Assembly (NCBI RefSeq): GCF_023094245.1
Contig: NZ_JALMEW010000004.1
Span: forward strand, 62,001-126,000
DNA from: Halomonas getboli
GTDB lineage: Bacteria; Pseudomonadota; Gammaproteobacteria; Pseudomonadales; Halomonadaceae
DNA length: 64,000 bases
Direction: 5' to 3'
Shown here piece after piece: positions 43,273 through 52,580 of the stretch. Under the pieces are notes generated by a model, which saw nothing but the letters and a program-made list of their open reading frames with translations, was not told the origin of the DNA and ran no database searches. Position 1 is the stretch's first letter. Each line of letters starts with the position of its first letter. The translations under genes and the position numbers were made by a program.

Positions 43273-45330
43273 ATGTCGCCCTGGCTACAGGCTTATCTGA
43301 CCCCCAGCGCCGAGTCGGTGAAGTTCGCCGTGAAGGCGACACTGGCGATGCTGCTGGCGCTCTACGCGGCGCTGTGGTGCGACCTGGATCGGCCCTACTG
43401 GGCGTTGATCTCGGCGGCTTTCCTGCAGGTCCGCCCGATGAGCGGCATGGTGATCGAGAAGGGGCTCAGCCAGATCAGCGGCACCCTCGTCGGCTGCGGC
43501 GCCGGCATCACCATCATGGCCCTGTTCGCCCAGGCACCGATTCCGGCGCTGGCCACCCTGACGGTGTGGATCATGACCTGCACCTATGGCAGCTCGCTGC
43601 TGCGCAACAACGCCTCCTACGGCTGCATCATGGGGGCCGTCACGGCCATGCTGATCGTGGTGATCGGCGCCAGCCGGCCCGACGGCATCTTCGCCATCGC
43701 CGTGGCGCGGCTCTCCGAGCTATCGCTGGGCGCGGTGTGCGCCACCCTGGTCAGCGCGCTGCTGTGGCCGATCAAGGTCGGCGATCATCTTGGCCGGCAG
43801 GCCGACGAGGTGGTCAACCAGGCCTTTCAGCATGCCGCCCTGCGACTGACCGATTCGAACGATCTGAACGCGCTCCAGGACACCCTGACCCAGAGCCTGG
43901 AGCCGCTCACCCAGCTCGAGACCGACAGCCAGGCCGCCCGCTACGAGGGCCCTGAGGGGCCGGGGCGGATTCGCGCCAGCCACGTGCTGACCCGCCGCAG
44001 CCTGCGACTGATGGCGACCCTGCACGCCCTGCAGCAGATCCTGCATCACTACGGCGAGCGCATCTCCCCGGCGATCCATCGGCTGGCCCGCGAGCTCGCC
44101 GAAGGCTTCCGCGAGTCGGCGGAGGTCAGTGGCGTCGCCCCCGCCCAGCGCCGCCTGCATGCCCTGCGTCACCGGGTGAAGGACTGCCCCGACGAGAACT
44201 GGACGCCCCTCGAGCAGCGCTGCCTGCTGGGCATGCGCGAGGCGCTGGGCCACGCCGTGGTGATGCTCGATGCGCGAGATGCCATCACCCATCCGGGGCG
44301 CGTCAAGCTGCGCGCGGTGGCGCTGGCCTGGCATCGCGACCATCTGGTCGCTGCCTTCAACGCCCTGCGAGCGGGGCTGATCTTCTCGCTGCTCGCCAGC
44401 TTCTGGATGGCCACCGCCTGGAACAACGGCCAGGTGGCGATGCTGCTCGGCACCCTGTTCTCGGCCTTCTTCGCCAGCCGCGACAATCCGGTGGTGATCT
44501 GCATGATGTTCGCCAAGGGCATGCTGGCGGCGATCCCCAGCGCCTTCCTGTTCGGCCACGTGCTGCTGGCCCAGGCCAGCGGTTTCCCGATGCTGGCGGC
44601 CACCTTCCTGCCGCCGCTGTTCCTCGGCCTGCTGGGCGCGGCCACGCCCCGCCTGATGGGCTACTGCCTGGCCTTCACCATCGGCAACATCCTGCTGACC
44701 ATGCCCGGCAACGGCATGGACTTCTCGTTCGACAGCTTCATCAACCGCGCCATCGCGGTGATGATCGGATTGTCCGCGGTGGTCACCGGCTTCCGCCTGC
44801 TGCCCGGCTTCGGCTCAAGGCTGCGCAAACGCCGGCTGGTGGGCGCCATCGTCGGCGATCTGCGCCGGCTGACCGCACCGCCGATCCACGAGGCGGAGGC
44901 CCGTTTCGTCGGCGGCATGGCCGACCGCCTGCTGCACCTGGCCAAGCATGACGACGTCCTGCCAGAGGACCAGCGCCACCTGTTCACCCTCGGCCTGACC
45001 GGGCTCGATATCGGCTATGCCTGCCTGCAGCTGCGACGCCGCCTGGATGATCTGCCGGACGACACCCTTCACCGCGCCAAGCGGGGCTTCTTCGATGCCC
45101 TGGCCCGGGCCTATGCCGACAGCGCCAAGGGACGCTCTCCCAGCGAGGTGAAGCCGGCCGGCGAGGCGCTGACCGAGGCCGCGCGCCACCAGGCCTCGCT
45201 GAGCGAGCGCCAGCGCGCGCTGATCGCCGGCCTGGTGGAACGCCTGAACCTGTCGCTGGAGCGCCAGGCCCAGCGAGCCCTGGCCTCGCGCGACAGCGCG
45301 GCCTCGGCCGCCGCTGCCGAGCTGGCCTGA
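43273..45330 (+). CDS. FUSC-family efflux permease (AaeB-like)
   Basis: This 685-residue inner-membrane protein has two blocks of about five to six helices (about 10-170 and 370-510), each followed by a long cytoplasmic helical region, as in AaeB. PYWALISAAFLQVRPMSGMV is the family signature in the first block. It follows the adaptor by six bases and is the export unit of the operon. The substrate is inferred from family only: hydroxylated aromatic carboxylic acids are the known AaeB substrates. Confidence 0.88.
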   Translation: MSPWLQAYLTPSAESVKFAVKATLAMLLALYAALWCDLDRPYWALISAAFLQVRPMSGMVIEKGLSQISGTLVGCGAGITIMALFAQAPIPALATLTVWIMTCTYGSSLLRNNASYGCIMGAVTAMLIVVIGASRPDGIFAIAVARLSELSLGAVCATLVSALLWPIKVGDHLGRQADEVVNQAFQHAALRLTDSNDLNALQDTLTQSLEPLTQLETDSQAARYEGPEGPGRIRASHVLTRRSLRLMATLHALQQILHHYGERISPAIHRLARELAEGFRESAEVSGVAPAQRRLHALRHRVKDCPDENWTPLEQRCLLGMREALGHAVVMLDARDAITHPGRVKLRAVALAWHRDHLVAAFNALRAGLIFSLLASFWMATAWNNGQVAMLLGTLFSAFFASRDNPVVICMMFAKGMLAAIPSAFLFGHVLLAQASGFPMLAATFLPPLFLGLLGAATPRLMGYCLAFTIGNILLTMPGNGMDFSFDSFINRAIAVMIGLSAVVTGFRLLPGFGSRLRKRRLVGAIVGDLRRLTAPPIHEAEARFVGGMADRLLHLAKHDDVLPEDQRHLFTLGLTGLDIGYACLQLRRRLDDLPDDTLHRAKRGFFDALARAYADSAKGRSPSEVKPAGEALTEAARHQASLSERQRALIAGLVERLNLSLERQAQRALASRDSAASAAAAELA

Positions 45331-45339
45331 TCCCCTCGG

Positions 45340-45356
45340 GGGCGCCTGGGGCGCCC
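45340..45356 (+). terminator. Short GC hairpin after the efflux operon
   Basis: GGGCGCC and GGCGCCC flank a 3-base loop, nine bases after the stop, without a T-run; weak terminator candidate. Confidence 0.35.
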
Positions 45357-45401
45357 TCGATGGGTCGCCACGTTGCTTTCACTGATTCAAGGAGACAGCG
45401 C

Positions 45402-46277
45402 ATGTTCGCCGAACTGTTCGCCGTGATGGCGCCCGTCATCGCCGGCGCCGCCCTGGGCTTCGGCTGGGTTCGGCTCGGTCACGAATATCCGGTGGCCTTC
45501 GTCACCCGCCTGGTATTCAACATCGGTACCCCGTCGCTGGTGCTCGCTTCGCTGGCCGGCGCCGACATCGACGCCAACAGCTTCGGCCGCACCATGCTGG
45601 CCACCGCCCTGGTACTGATCGCCATGGGCGCGGCCACGCTCGTCTCCGCCCGTCTGCTGCGGCGCGACTGGCGCGTGCTGCTGGCGCCGATGATGTATCC
45701 CAACACCGGCAACATGGGCCTGCCGGTGGTGCTCTACGCCTTCGGCGAGGCCGGCTTCGCCTTCGGCATCACGGTGATGGTCACGGTCTCGCTGTTCCAG
45801 TTCACGCTGGGCACGATGATGAGCAGCCGCGGCAATCCGCTGAAGTCCCTGGCCAAGACGCCCACCGTCTACGCCATCCTGATCGCCCTGTCGCTGCTGC
45901 TCACCGATACCGCCCTGCCACCGTGGATCGCCAACAGCGTGGACCTGATCTCGGGCTTCACGGTGCCGCTGATGCTGATCACCCTCGGGGTGTCGCTGGC
46001 CAATATCCAGGTCAGGAATCTGCGCTCGGGCCTCGGCTTCTGCCTGCTGCGCCTGCCGCTGGCCGCGGGGCTGGCCTGGGGCATCGGCGCACTGCTGGGC
46101 CTGCCGCCCATGGCCCACGCCATCCTGGTGCTGCAGATGAGCATGCCGGTGGCGGTGTTCAATTATCTTTTCGCCCAGAAGGCCCGCCGCGAACCGGAAT
46201 ACGTGGCCAGCCTGGTGTTCTGCTCGACCCTGCTGTCGCTGCTTTATTTACCGCTGCTGCTCGCGTGGCTGATGTAG
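45402..46277 (+). CDS. AEC-family (auxin efflux carrier-like) transporter
   Basis: This 291-residue protein has about ten helices and the AEC pattern: an N-terminal APVIAGAALGFGWV, a central YPNTGNMGLPVVL motif, and SMPVAVFNYLFA near the C-terminus. Bacterial AEC members carry malate, malonate or similar small organic acids; the substrate is not predictable here. AAGGAGACAGCGC precedes the ATG. It lies 71 bases after the FUSC gene on the same strand, with only a weak hairpin between, so read-through is possible. Confidence 0.87.
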   Translation: MFAELFAVMAPVIAGAALGFGWVRLGHEYPVAFVTRLVFNIGTPSLVLASLAGADIDANSFGRTMLATALVLIAMGAATLVSARLLRRDWRVLLAPMMYPNTGNMGLPVVLYAFGEAGFAFGITVMVTVSLFQFTLGTMMSSRGNPLKSLAKTPTVYAILIALSLLLTDTALPPWIANSVDLISGFTVPLMLITLGVSLANIQVRNLRSGLGFCLLRLPLAAGLAWGIGALLGLPPMAHAILVLQMSMPVAVFNYLFAQKARREPEYVASLVFCSTLLSLLYLPLLLAWLM

Positions 46278-46286
46278 CCCTTCTGC

Positions 46287-46308
46287 CGCCAGGCCCCAGG
46301 GCCTGGCG
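46287..46308 (+). terminator. Terminator after the AEC transporter gene
   Basis: CGCCAGGCCC and GGGCCTGGCG form a 10-bp stem around CA, followed by CTACGCCTTTCCCTTTTCC. Confidence 0.65.
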
Positions 46309-46628
46309 CTACGCCTTTCCCTTTTCCTCATTACGCCCCGCCCCCGCCCTCGGCTTCTCGCGCACGCGTTTATCCGATGGCTTCGTTGACAACAACCATC
46401 CGCCCCCTTTGCCGGCCGACTATACGCGCACGCAGGCCACGTGGGGCCTCGTTTCCCCCCGTTTCTAAGACATTCGGCGAATTTGAAACGTGTGTATCAT
46501 CAACGGTAGGGTATTGCGCTTTATTTCGCGTCAACGCAGGCGACTGGCATCCTTGCGCCACGTTTGATCCCATTCTTCGCCCGACCCTGCGATCCGTCGC
46601 AGCCGCGGGCGCACAACAAGGCTCGCCC
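46309..46628 (+). promoter_or_regulatory. proV upstream region
   Basis: No gene is seen. TTGAAA (46483-46488) and TAGGGT (46507-46512) with an 18-base spacer form a weak sigma-70-like promoter about 120 bases before proV. The section is more AT-rich than the surroundings, as at osmotically controlled promoters, but no specific operator was recognised. There is no clean ribosome-binding site before ATGAGTGACAAC. Confidence 0.35.
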
Positions 46629-47831
46629 ATGAGTGACAACCGAAACGTCAAGATTCGGGTGCGCAACCTCAGCAAGGTCTTCGGCGCTCAGCCGAAGAAG
46701 GCGCTGGAGCTGCGTGACCAGGGACTGAAGCGTCCCGAAATCCTCGACAAGACCGGCCAGACCCTCGGCCTGTCGAACATCGACTTCGATGTCTACGAGG
46801 GGGAACTGCTGGTGATCATGGGGCTGTCCGGTTCCGGCAAGTCGACCCTGATCCGCTGCCTCAACCGCCTGATCGATCCCACCGAGGGCGAAATCGTCAT
46901 CGACGGGCAGAACATCCCGAGCCTCAAGGAGAAGGAGCTGCTGGAATGCCGCCGCCGCCACTTCTCCATGGTGTTCCAGAACTTTGCCCTGTTCCCCCAC
47001 CGCACCGTGCAGCAGAACGCCGAGTTCGGCCTCGAGATCCGCGGCATCGATGCCAAGGAGCGCACCGAGACCGCGCGCAATGCGCTCAAGCAGGTCGGCC
47101 TGGAGGGCTGGGAAGACGCCTATCCCCGTCAGCTCTCCGGCGGCATGCAGCAGCGCGTCGGCCTGGCCCGCGCCCTGGCCAACGACGCCAGCGTACTGCT
47201 GATGGACGAGGCCTTCTCGGCGCTCGATCCGCTGATTCGCGGTGACATGCAGCAGGAGCTGCTGCAGCTCCAGCACCGCATGAAGAAGACCACCGTCTTC
47301 ATCACCCATGACCTCGACGAGGCGCTGAGCATCGGCGACCGCATCGTGCTGCTCAAGGACGGCGAGGTGGTGCAGATCGGCACCCCCGAGGAGATCCTCA
47401 CCAAGCCCGCCGACGACTACGTGCGCCGCTTCATCGAGGGCGTCGACAAGTCGCGCATCCTCAGCGCCGAGAGCGCCATGCGCAAGGTCCGCTCCACGGT
47501 GCGTGACACCGACGGCCCGCGCACCGCACTGCGCAAGATGCGCGACCACAGCCTCGATTCCATCTACATCCTCGACCGCGATCGCCGCCTGATCGGCCTG
47601 ATCGACGCCGACGCCGCCAGCCAGGCGCTGGAAGACGGCAAGCAGACCGTCACCGAGGTGATGACCCAGGACTTCCGCAAGGTCACCCGCGACGAACCGC
47701 TGCACAACCTGTTCGCCATGTTCAGCGAGAACCGCTTCCCCATCGCCGTGGTGGATGACGACCAGGTGCTTCAAGGCGTGGTGGTGAAAGGCGCCGTCCT
47801 CGACGAACTCGCACAGGCAGGAGATCACTGA
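46629..47831 (+). CDS. proV: Glycine betaine/proline ABC importer ATPase ProV
   Basis: This 400-residue protein has an ATPase core (Walker A GLSGSGKST; LSGGMQQRVGLARAL; LLMDEAFSALDPLIR) and C-terminal tandem CBS domains (about 280-395) that in relatives sense ionic strength and activate transport. The N-terminus, KKALELRDQGLKRPEIL, is typical of ProV/OpuAA. It couples to ProW by a one-base stop-start overlap (TGATG). It powers accumulation of glycine betaine, a main compatible solute in halophiles. Confidence 0.93.
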   Translation: MSDNRNVKIRVRNLSKVFGAQPKKALELRDQGLKRPEILDKTGQTLGLSNIDFDVYEGELLVIMGLSGSGKSTLIRCLNRLIDPTEGEIVIDGQNIPSLKEKELLECRRRHFSMVFQNFALFPHRTVQQNAEFGLEIRGIDAKERTETARNALKQVGLEGWEDAYPRQLSGGMQQRVGLARALANDASVLLMDEAFSALDPLIRGDMQQELLQLQHRMKKTTVFITHDLDEALSIGDRIVLLKDGEVVQIGTPEEILTKPADDYVRRFIEGVDKSRILSAESAMRKVRSTVRDTDGPRTALRKMRDHSLDSIYILDRDRRLIGLIDADAASQALEDGKQTVTEVMTQDFRKVTRDEPLHNLFAMFSENRFPIAVVDDDQVLQGVVVKGAVLDELAQAGDH

Positions 47832-48670
47832 TGGCTATCGAATTTCCGCGCATCCCGCTGGGCGACTGGATCGAGAATGGCCTGAACTGGCTGACCAGCG
47901 AATACTCGGGCGTGACCCGCGGCATCTCCGGTATCACCCAGACCGGCATCGACGGCCTCAACGATGCCCTGATGTGGCTGCCCGACTGGTCGCTGCTGGT
48001 GATCATCGCCGGCCTGTGCTGGTGGCTGGCCAACATCCGCCTGGCCATCGGTGCCGTGGCCGGCCTGGCGCTGATCATGGACCTGGGCCTGTGGGATCCG
48101 ATGATCGAAACCCTGACCCTGGTGGTGATCGCCACCCTGGTAGCGGTGGTCATCGCGCTGCCGGTGGGCATCGCCGCGGCACTCTCCGAGCGGCTCTACA
48201 AGACGATCATGCCAGTGCTGGACTTCATGCAGACCATGCCGGCCTTCGTCTACCTGATCCCGGCGATTCCGTTCTTCGGCATCGGCTCGGTCTCGGCGAT
48301 CTTCGCCACCGTGATCTTCTCCATGCCGCCGGCGATCCGCTTCACCACTCTGGGCATCCGCCAGGTGCCCACCGAGCTGGTGGAAGCCGCCGACGCCTAC
48401 GGCGCCACCCGCGGCCAGAAGCTGTTCAAGGTGCAGCTGCCGCTGTCGCTGCCCACGGTGATGGCCGGCATCAACCAGACCATCATGCTGGCACTGTCGA
48501 TGGTGGTCATCGCCGCCATGATCGGCGCCGACGGCCTGGGCAGCGAGGTCTGGCGCGCCATTCAACGGCTGCGCCCGGGCGACGGCTTCGAGGCCGGCAT
48601 CGCCGTGGTGATTCTGGCCATGCTGCTGGACCGCCTGACCCAGTCGCTGCGCAAGCAGGGCAAGGGCTGA
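47831..48670 (+). CDS. proW: Glycine betaine/proline ABC importer permease ProW
   Basis: This 279-residue permease has about six to seven helices and the binding-protein-dependent transport motif EAADAYGATRGQKLFKVQLP, the contact to ProV. FMQTMPAFVYLIPAIPFFG is the family signature. It forms the inner-membrane channel. The start overlaps the proV stop by one base; proX follows after 84 bases that contain a hairpin. Confidence 0.93.
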   Translation: MAIEFPRIPLGDWIENGLNWLTSEYSGVTRGISGITQTGIDGLNDALMWLPDWSLLVIIAGLCWWLANIRLAIGAVAGLALIMDLGLWDPMIETLTLVVIATLVAVVIALPVGIAAALSERLYKTIMPVLDFMQTMPAFVYLIPAIPFFGIGSVSAIFATVIFSMPPAIRFTTLGIRQVPTELVEAADAYGATRGQKLFKVQLPLSLPTVMAGINQTIMLALSMVVIAAMIGADGLGSEVWRAIQRLRPGDGFEAGIAVVILAMLLDRLTQSLRKQGKG

Positions 48671-48685
48671 CGCCAAGCCGTTGAC

Positions 48686-48709
48686 GGCCGCCGGTTGAAT
48701 CCGGCGGCC
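48686..48709 (+). other. Hairpin between proW and proX
   Basis: GGCCGCCGG and CCGGCGGCC form a perfect 9-bp stem with loop TTGAAT. With no T-run after it, an mRNA-stabilising or expression-tuning role within the operon is plausible. Confidence 0.45.
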
Positions 48710-48754
48710 TGACTAAGCAAGCTCATCAATGCATTCCTAAGGGAGATAACGACA

Positions 48755-49615
48755 ATGCTGAAGCAACCGATGCGCCTCGCCGGCCTGGCCCTGATCGCCG
48801 GTGCCAACCTGACCGCCGCCACGGCCCAGGCCCAGGACAAGGGCACCGTTCACCTGTCCTACGTCGAATGGTCGTCCACCGTCGCCTCCACCAACGTGAT
48901 GCGCGCGGTGCTGGAGCAGGCCGGCTATGACGTCGAGATGTCCTCGCTGTCCGCCGCCGCCATGTGGCAGTCCGTCGCCACCGGCGATACCGACGCCTTC
49001 CTCGCCGGCTGGCTGCCGACCACCCACGAGGACTACTACGCGCGCCTCAAGGACCAGCTGGTCGACACCGGCGTGAACCTGGACGGCACCAAGCTCGGCC
49101 TGGTGGTCCCGGCCTACAGCGAGGCCAACTCCATCGCCGATCTCAACCAGTACGCCGACGACTTCGACGGCAAGCTAACCGGCATCGATCCGGGCGCCGG
49201 CATCATGCGCCTGACCGAGGAAGCCGTCGATGCCTACGACCTCGACCTGGACCTGCAGAGCGGCAGCGGCGCCACCATGGCCGCGGCCCTGAAGAGCGCC
49301 ATCGACAACCACGAAGAGATCGCGGTGACCGGCTGGACGCCGCACTGGATGTTCGCACGCTGGGACCTCAAGTATCTCGAGGATCCCAAGAACGTCTACG
49401 GCGGCGCCGAGCAGATCCACACCATCGTGCGCCAGGGCCTCGAGGAAGACATGCCGGAGGCCTATGCCATCCTGGATGCCTTCCACTGGACCGCCGAAGA
49501 CATGGGCGAAGTCATGCTCATGAACCAGGAAGAAGACTCCGATCCCTACGAGAACGCCAAGCAGTGGGTCGAGGAGCACCAGGACCTGGTCCAGGAGTGG
49601 CTGCCGCAGAGCTGA
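48755..49615 (+). CDS. proX: Glycine betaine-binding protein ProX
   Basis: This 286-residue periplasmic protein has a signal peptide (near AQA-Q) and the OpuAC-type domain: YVEWSSTVASTNVMRAVLE at the N-lobe and DAFLAGWLPTTHEDYYARL, followed by TGWTPHWMFARWDLKYLEDP, which contains the aromatic and acidic residues that cage quaternary amines in relatives. GGGAGATAACGAC precedes the ATG. It delivers glycine betaine, or proline betaine, to ProW. Confidence 0.93.
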   Translation: MLKQPMRLAGLALIAGANLTAATAQAQDKGTVHLSYVEWSSTVASTNVMRAVLEQAGYDVEMSSLSAAAMWQSVATGDTDAFLAGWLPTTHEDYYARLKDQLVDTGVNLDGTKLGLVVPAYSEANSIADLNQYADDFDGKLTGIDPGAGIMRLTEEAVDAYDLDLDLQSGSGATMAAALKSAIDNHEEIAVTGWTPHWMFARWDLKYLEDPKNVYGGAEQIHTIVRQGLEEDMPEAYAILDAFHWTAEDMGEVMLMNQEEDSDPYENAKQWVEEHQDLVQEWLPQS

Positions 49616-49645
49616 TCCTGGTCCACCGGGAAGGGCTTTGCCATT

Positions 49646-49674
49646 GGGGGAGATGCCGGCGCGGCATCTCCCCC
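49646..49674 (+). terminator. Terminator-like hairpin after proX
   Basis: GGGGGAGATGCC and GGCATCTCCCCC form a perfect 12-bp stem with loop GGCGC. There is no T-run. The following 70 bases show nothing further. Confidence 0.65.
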
Positions 49675-49742
49675 GTGCGTATGCGATGCACTCTTTCCAC
49701 GTCGAGTACGCTGCCGGAACCGAATGCGTCGCAAATCGACGG

Positions 49743-49771
49743 TTATCAGTCCTTTCCCATTTGATTAGAAT
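49743..49771 (+). promoter_or_regulatory. Promoter of the usp gene
   Basis: TTATCA (49743-49748) and TAGAAT (49766-49771) are spaced by 17 bases, about 170 bases before the usp start. The long leader in between has no visible gene. Confidence 0.5.
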
Positions 49772-49944
49772 CGCTTATCCGATCGGGCCGCGGCCCCTCG
49801 GAACATAAGGAAAACAAGGGAAAGCGTGCCCCCTGACGACACCGATAGCGAGCCCGCCGCCGTTGAAAGCGCGGCTCCCACAAACGTCGACCAGCGGCCA
49901 CACTGAGCGTGTGAGCGCGGACGCAACCCACAAGGAGCGCAGGC

Positions 49945-50367
49945 ATGTTCAAGAAGATACTGGTGCCGGTGGACCTGGCACACCCCGACGTGTTCGAACC
50001 ATCGCTGCAGGTCGTCGCCGATCAGGCCAGGCACTACGATGCCGAGGTCTGCTACGTGGCGGTCATCGCCAATACCCCGGGCAGCGTGGCCCGTACCCCG
50101 GACGAGTACCAGCAGAAGCTGGAGGCCTTCGCCCAGGAACGCGCCCAGGTGCACGGCCAGCCGGTCAACGCCAAGGCGATCGTCTGCCCCGACCCCATCG
50201 CCGACCTGGATGATGTCCTGGTCGAGGCGATCGACGATCTGGGCGCCGATCTGGTGATCATGCAGACGCATCCCCCGAAGCACCTGGATGTCGTGCTTCC
50301 TTCTCATGGCGGCAAGATCGCCACCCATACGCGGGCATCGGTGTTCCTGGTTCGCCCCCAGGGCTGA
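49945..50367 (+). CDS. Universal stress protein (UspA family)
   Basis: This 140-residue cytoplasmic protein opens with MFKKILVPVDLAHPDVFEPS, the UspA fold start, and ends THTRASVFLVRPQ. The canonical ATP loop (G-x2-G-x9-G-S/T) is degenerate: the segment reads PKHLDVVLPSHGGK. AAGGAGCGCAGGC precedes the ATG. It lies 42 bases before a BCCT osmolyte transporter. In Halomonas elongata the UspA protein TeaD regulates the ectoine transporter TeaABC, so a similar modulating role on the BCCT carrier is conceivable. Confidence 0.85.
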   Translation: MFKKILVPVDLAHPDVFEPSLQVVADQARHYDAEVCYVAVIANTPGSVARTPDEYQQKLEAFAQERAQVHGQPVNAKAIVCPDPIADLDDVLVEAIDDLGADLVIMQTHPPKHLDVVLPSHGGKIATHTRASVFLVRPQG

Positions 50368-50409
50368 TGCCCTCCCACTCGTTCTTCGACGTCCACAAGG
50401 AGAGATCCC

Positions 50410-52068
50410 GTGACGAACGACAACAAAGCCCCGGAGTCGGCGGCCGGCGAGGGCATCCCCGCCCCCGAAGGCCCGGCTAACCTGATCGATACCGATTACG
50501 TCATCGGTCAGGACAATATCACCACCAACAAGTTCGGCCTCGATGTCGATCTGCACGGCAAGGTCTTCACCGTATCGTCGCTAGTGATCCTGATCTTCGT
50601 GATCCTGACGCTGGCCCTGCAGGCCGAGATCGAGCCGATCTTCGACGCCATCTTCAGCTTCCTGACCGGCAATCTGAGCTGGGTCTTCCTGCTCGGCGGC
50701 AACATCTTCGTGCTGGTCAGCCTGGGGATCGTGGTATCGCCGCTGGGCAAGGTGCGCATCGGCGGTGCCCATGCCACGCCGGACTTCAGCTATGCGGGCT
50801 GGTTCGCGATGCTGTTCGCCGCCGGCATGGGCATCGGCCTGATGTTCTACGGCGTGTCCGAGCCGCTGACCCACTTCGGCACCTCGATGGCCGGCACCAC
50901 CGTGGAGAACGGCGTACGCACCGACTGGGCACCGCTGGGCGCCGCCGCCGGTGATGCGGCCGCCGCTCAGCGCCTGGGCATGGCCGCCACCATCTTCCAC
51001 TGGGGCCTGCATCCTTGGGGCGCCTACGCCATCGTCGGCCTGGCCCTGGCGATCTTCGCCTTCAACAAGGGCCTGCCGCTGACCATCCGCTCGATCTTCT
51101 ATCCGATCCTGGGCGAGCGCGTGTGGGGCTGGCCGGGACACCTGATCGACATCCTGGCGGTGTTCGCTACCCTGTTCGGCCTGGCCACCTCGCTCGGCCT
51201 CGGGGCCTCCCAGGCGGCCGCCGGCCTCAACTACCTGTTCGACGTGCCCAACAGCAACGTCACCATGGTGCTGTTGATCATGGGCATCACGGCCATCGCG
51301 CTGTGCTCGATCCTGCTGGGCGTCGACAAGGGCGTGCAGCGCCTGTCGCAGCTCAACATGGTGCTGGCCTTCCTGCTGCTGGCCTTCGTGATCGTCGTCG
51401 GCCCGACCCTGCTGATCGCCACCGGCTTCTTCAAGAACCTGGTCGCCTACGTGTCCGAACTGCCGGCACTGTCGATGCCATTCGGCCGCGACGACGCCAA
51501 CTTCAGCCAGGGCTGGACCGCCTTCTACTGGGCCTGGTGGATCTCCTGGTCACCGTTCGTCGGCATGTTCATCGCCCGCGTCAGCCGCGGCCGCACCGTG
51601 CGCGAGTTCCTGATCGCCGTGCTGCTGGTGCCGACCCTGGTCTCGGTGCTGTGGATGACCGCCTTCGGCGGCACCGCCATCCACCAGGTGGTCGCCGACG
51701 GCTTCCAGGGCGTGCAGGACGCCGCGCTGGAGCTCAAGCTGTTCGTGATGCTCGGCCAGCTGCCGCTGACCGCCATCACCTCCTTCGTCGGCATCATCCT
51801 GGTGATCGTGTTCTTCGTGACCTCCTCCGACTCCGGTTCGCTGGTCATCGACTCGATCACCGCCGGCGGCAAGGTCGATGCGCCCAAGCCGCAGCGCATC
51901 TTCTGGGCCATCATCGAAGGCGCCATTGCCATCGCCCTGCTGCTGGGCGGCGGCCTGACGGCGCTGCAGACGGCGGCGGTCTCCACCGGCCTGCCCTTCA
52001 CTCTCGTGCTGCTGGTCGGCTGCTACGCGCTGATCAAGGCGCTGAGAAGCGAGCCCAAGGGGACCTGA
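50410..52068 (+). CDS. BCCT-family betaine/choline transporter (BetP-like)
   Basis: This 552-residue inner-membrane protein has twelve helices and the BCCT signatures: AGMGIGLMFYGVSEPL (the glycine-rich stretch of sodium-coupled betaine carriers) and WAWWISWSPFVGMFIAR, the aromatic box for quaternary amines. The N-terminal about 65 residues are cytoplasmic and acidic; the C-terminus is short, lacking the long basic osmosensing tail of BetP. It should import glycine betaine, choline or a similar osmolyte with Na+. It is followed by a strong terminator and preceded by usp. Confidence 0.9.
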   Translation: MTNDNKAPESAAGEGIPAPEGPANLIDTDYVIGQDNITTNKFGLDVDLHGKVFTVSSLVILIFVILTLALQAEIEPIFDAIFSFLTGNLSWVFLLGGNIFVLVSLGIVVSPLGKVRIGGAHATPDFSYAGWFAMLFAAGMGIGLMFYGVSEPLTHFGTSMAGTTVENGVRTDWAPLGAAAGDAAAAQRLGMAATIFHWGLHPWGAYAIVGLALAIFAFNKGLPLTIRSIFYPILGERVWGWPGHLIDILAVFATLFGLATSLGLGASQAAAGLNYLFDVPNSNVTMVLLIMGITAIALCSILLGVDKGVQRLSQLNMVLAFLLLAFVIVVGPTLLIATGFFKNLVAYVSELPALSMPFGRDDANFSQGWTAFYWAWWISWSPFVGMFIARVSRGRTVREFLIAVLLVPTLVSVLWMTAFGGTAIHQVVADGFQGVQDAALELKLFVMLGQLPLTAITSFVGIILVIVFFVTSSDSGSLVIDSITAGGKVDAPKPQRIFWAIIEGAIAIALLLGGGLTALQTAAVSTGLPFTLVLLVGCYALIKALRSEPKGT

Positions 52069-52085
52069 TCCGTTCCTCGAGCGAG

Positions 52086-52113
52086 AAAAAGGCGGCCTGC
52101 GGGCCGCCTTTTT
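52086..52113. terminator. Strong terminator after the BCCT gene
   Basis: AAAAAGGCGGCC and GGCCGCCTTTTT form a perfect 12-bp stem with loop TGCG. Confidence 0.92.
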
Positions 52114-52580
52114 CGTTGGACGTCGGTCCCGGGCGTCACGGAATGGCGCCGATCCGGGGCGGATGTCGATACGATGCAACACCTGTACATCGGCATTGAT
52201 TAATATAACATCGCTCGCCCGTCGGCCAATGACGCGCAGGCCGCGCCCGATGGGCCTTTGCGCCATTTCCCGACGGTGATGCCTGAGGGCGACAGGCCAC
52301 GCCGACGGCACCCCGTACACCGCCTTTACCACCGCACCACACGGTATGTTGTCGTTTTATCGCGACGCTTTTCCCCGCCCGACACGCCGCAGACGGGTCG
52401 CCACACCCCCACACCCCGCCACCGACAAGCCTAATAAACTGACATAGAAGGTTTTTTTTCATTTCGGCCCGGCGCTTGCTGTTCCCCCTGGCAGATCCAC
52501 GATCGTCCGTGACTCTTGCTCCCCGCCGGGGGCCTGGGACAGGACGTTCGTTTCCGACCACGACCAGGAGCAAGACGCCC
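52114..52580 (+). promoter_or_regulatory. Long upstream region of the exopolysaccharide operon
   Basis: No gene is seen in 467 bases. Features: a TATAAC -10-like element at 52204-52209 with a poor -35; an AT-rich patch at 52196-52211; a run of eight Ts at 52453-52460; and AGGAG at about 52566-52570, the ribosome-binding site of the first gene. The start site and operators cannot be fixed by eye; the length suggests multiple inputs. Confidence 0.35.
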
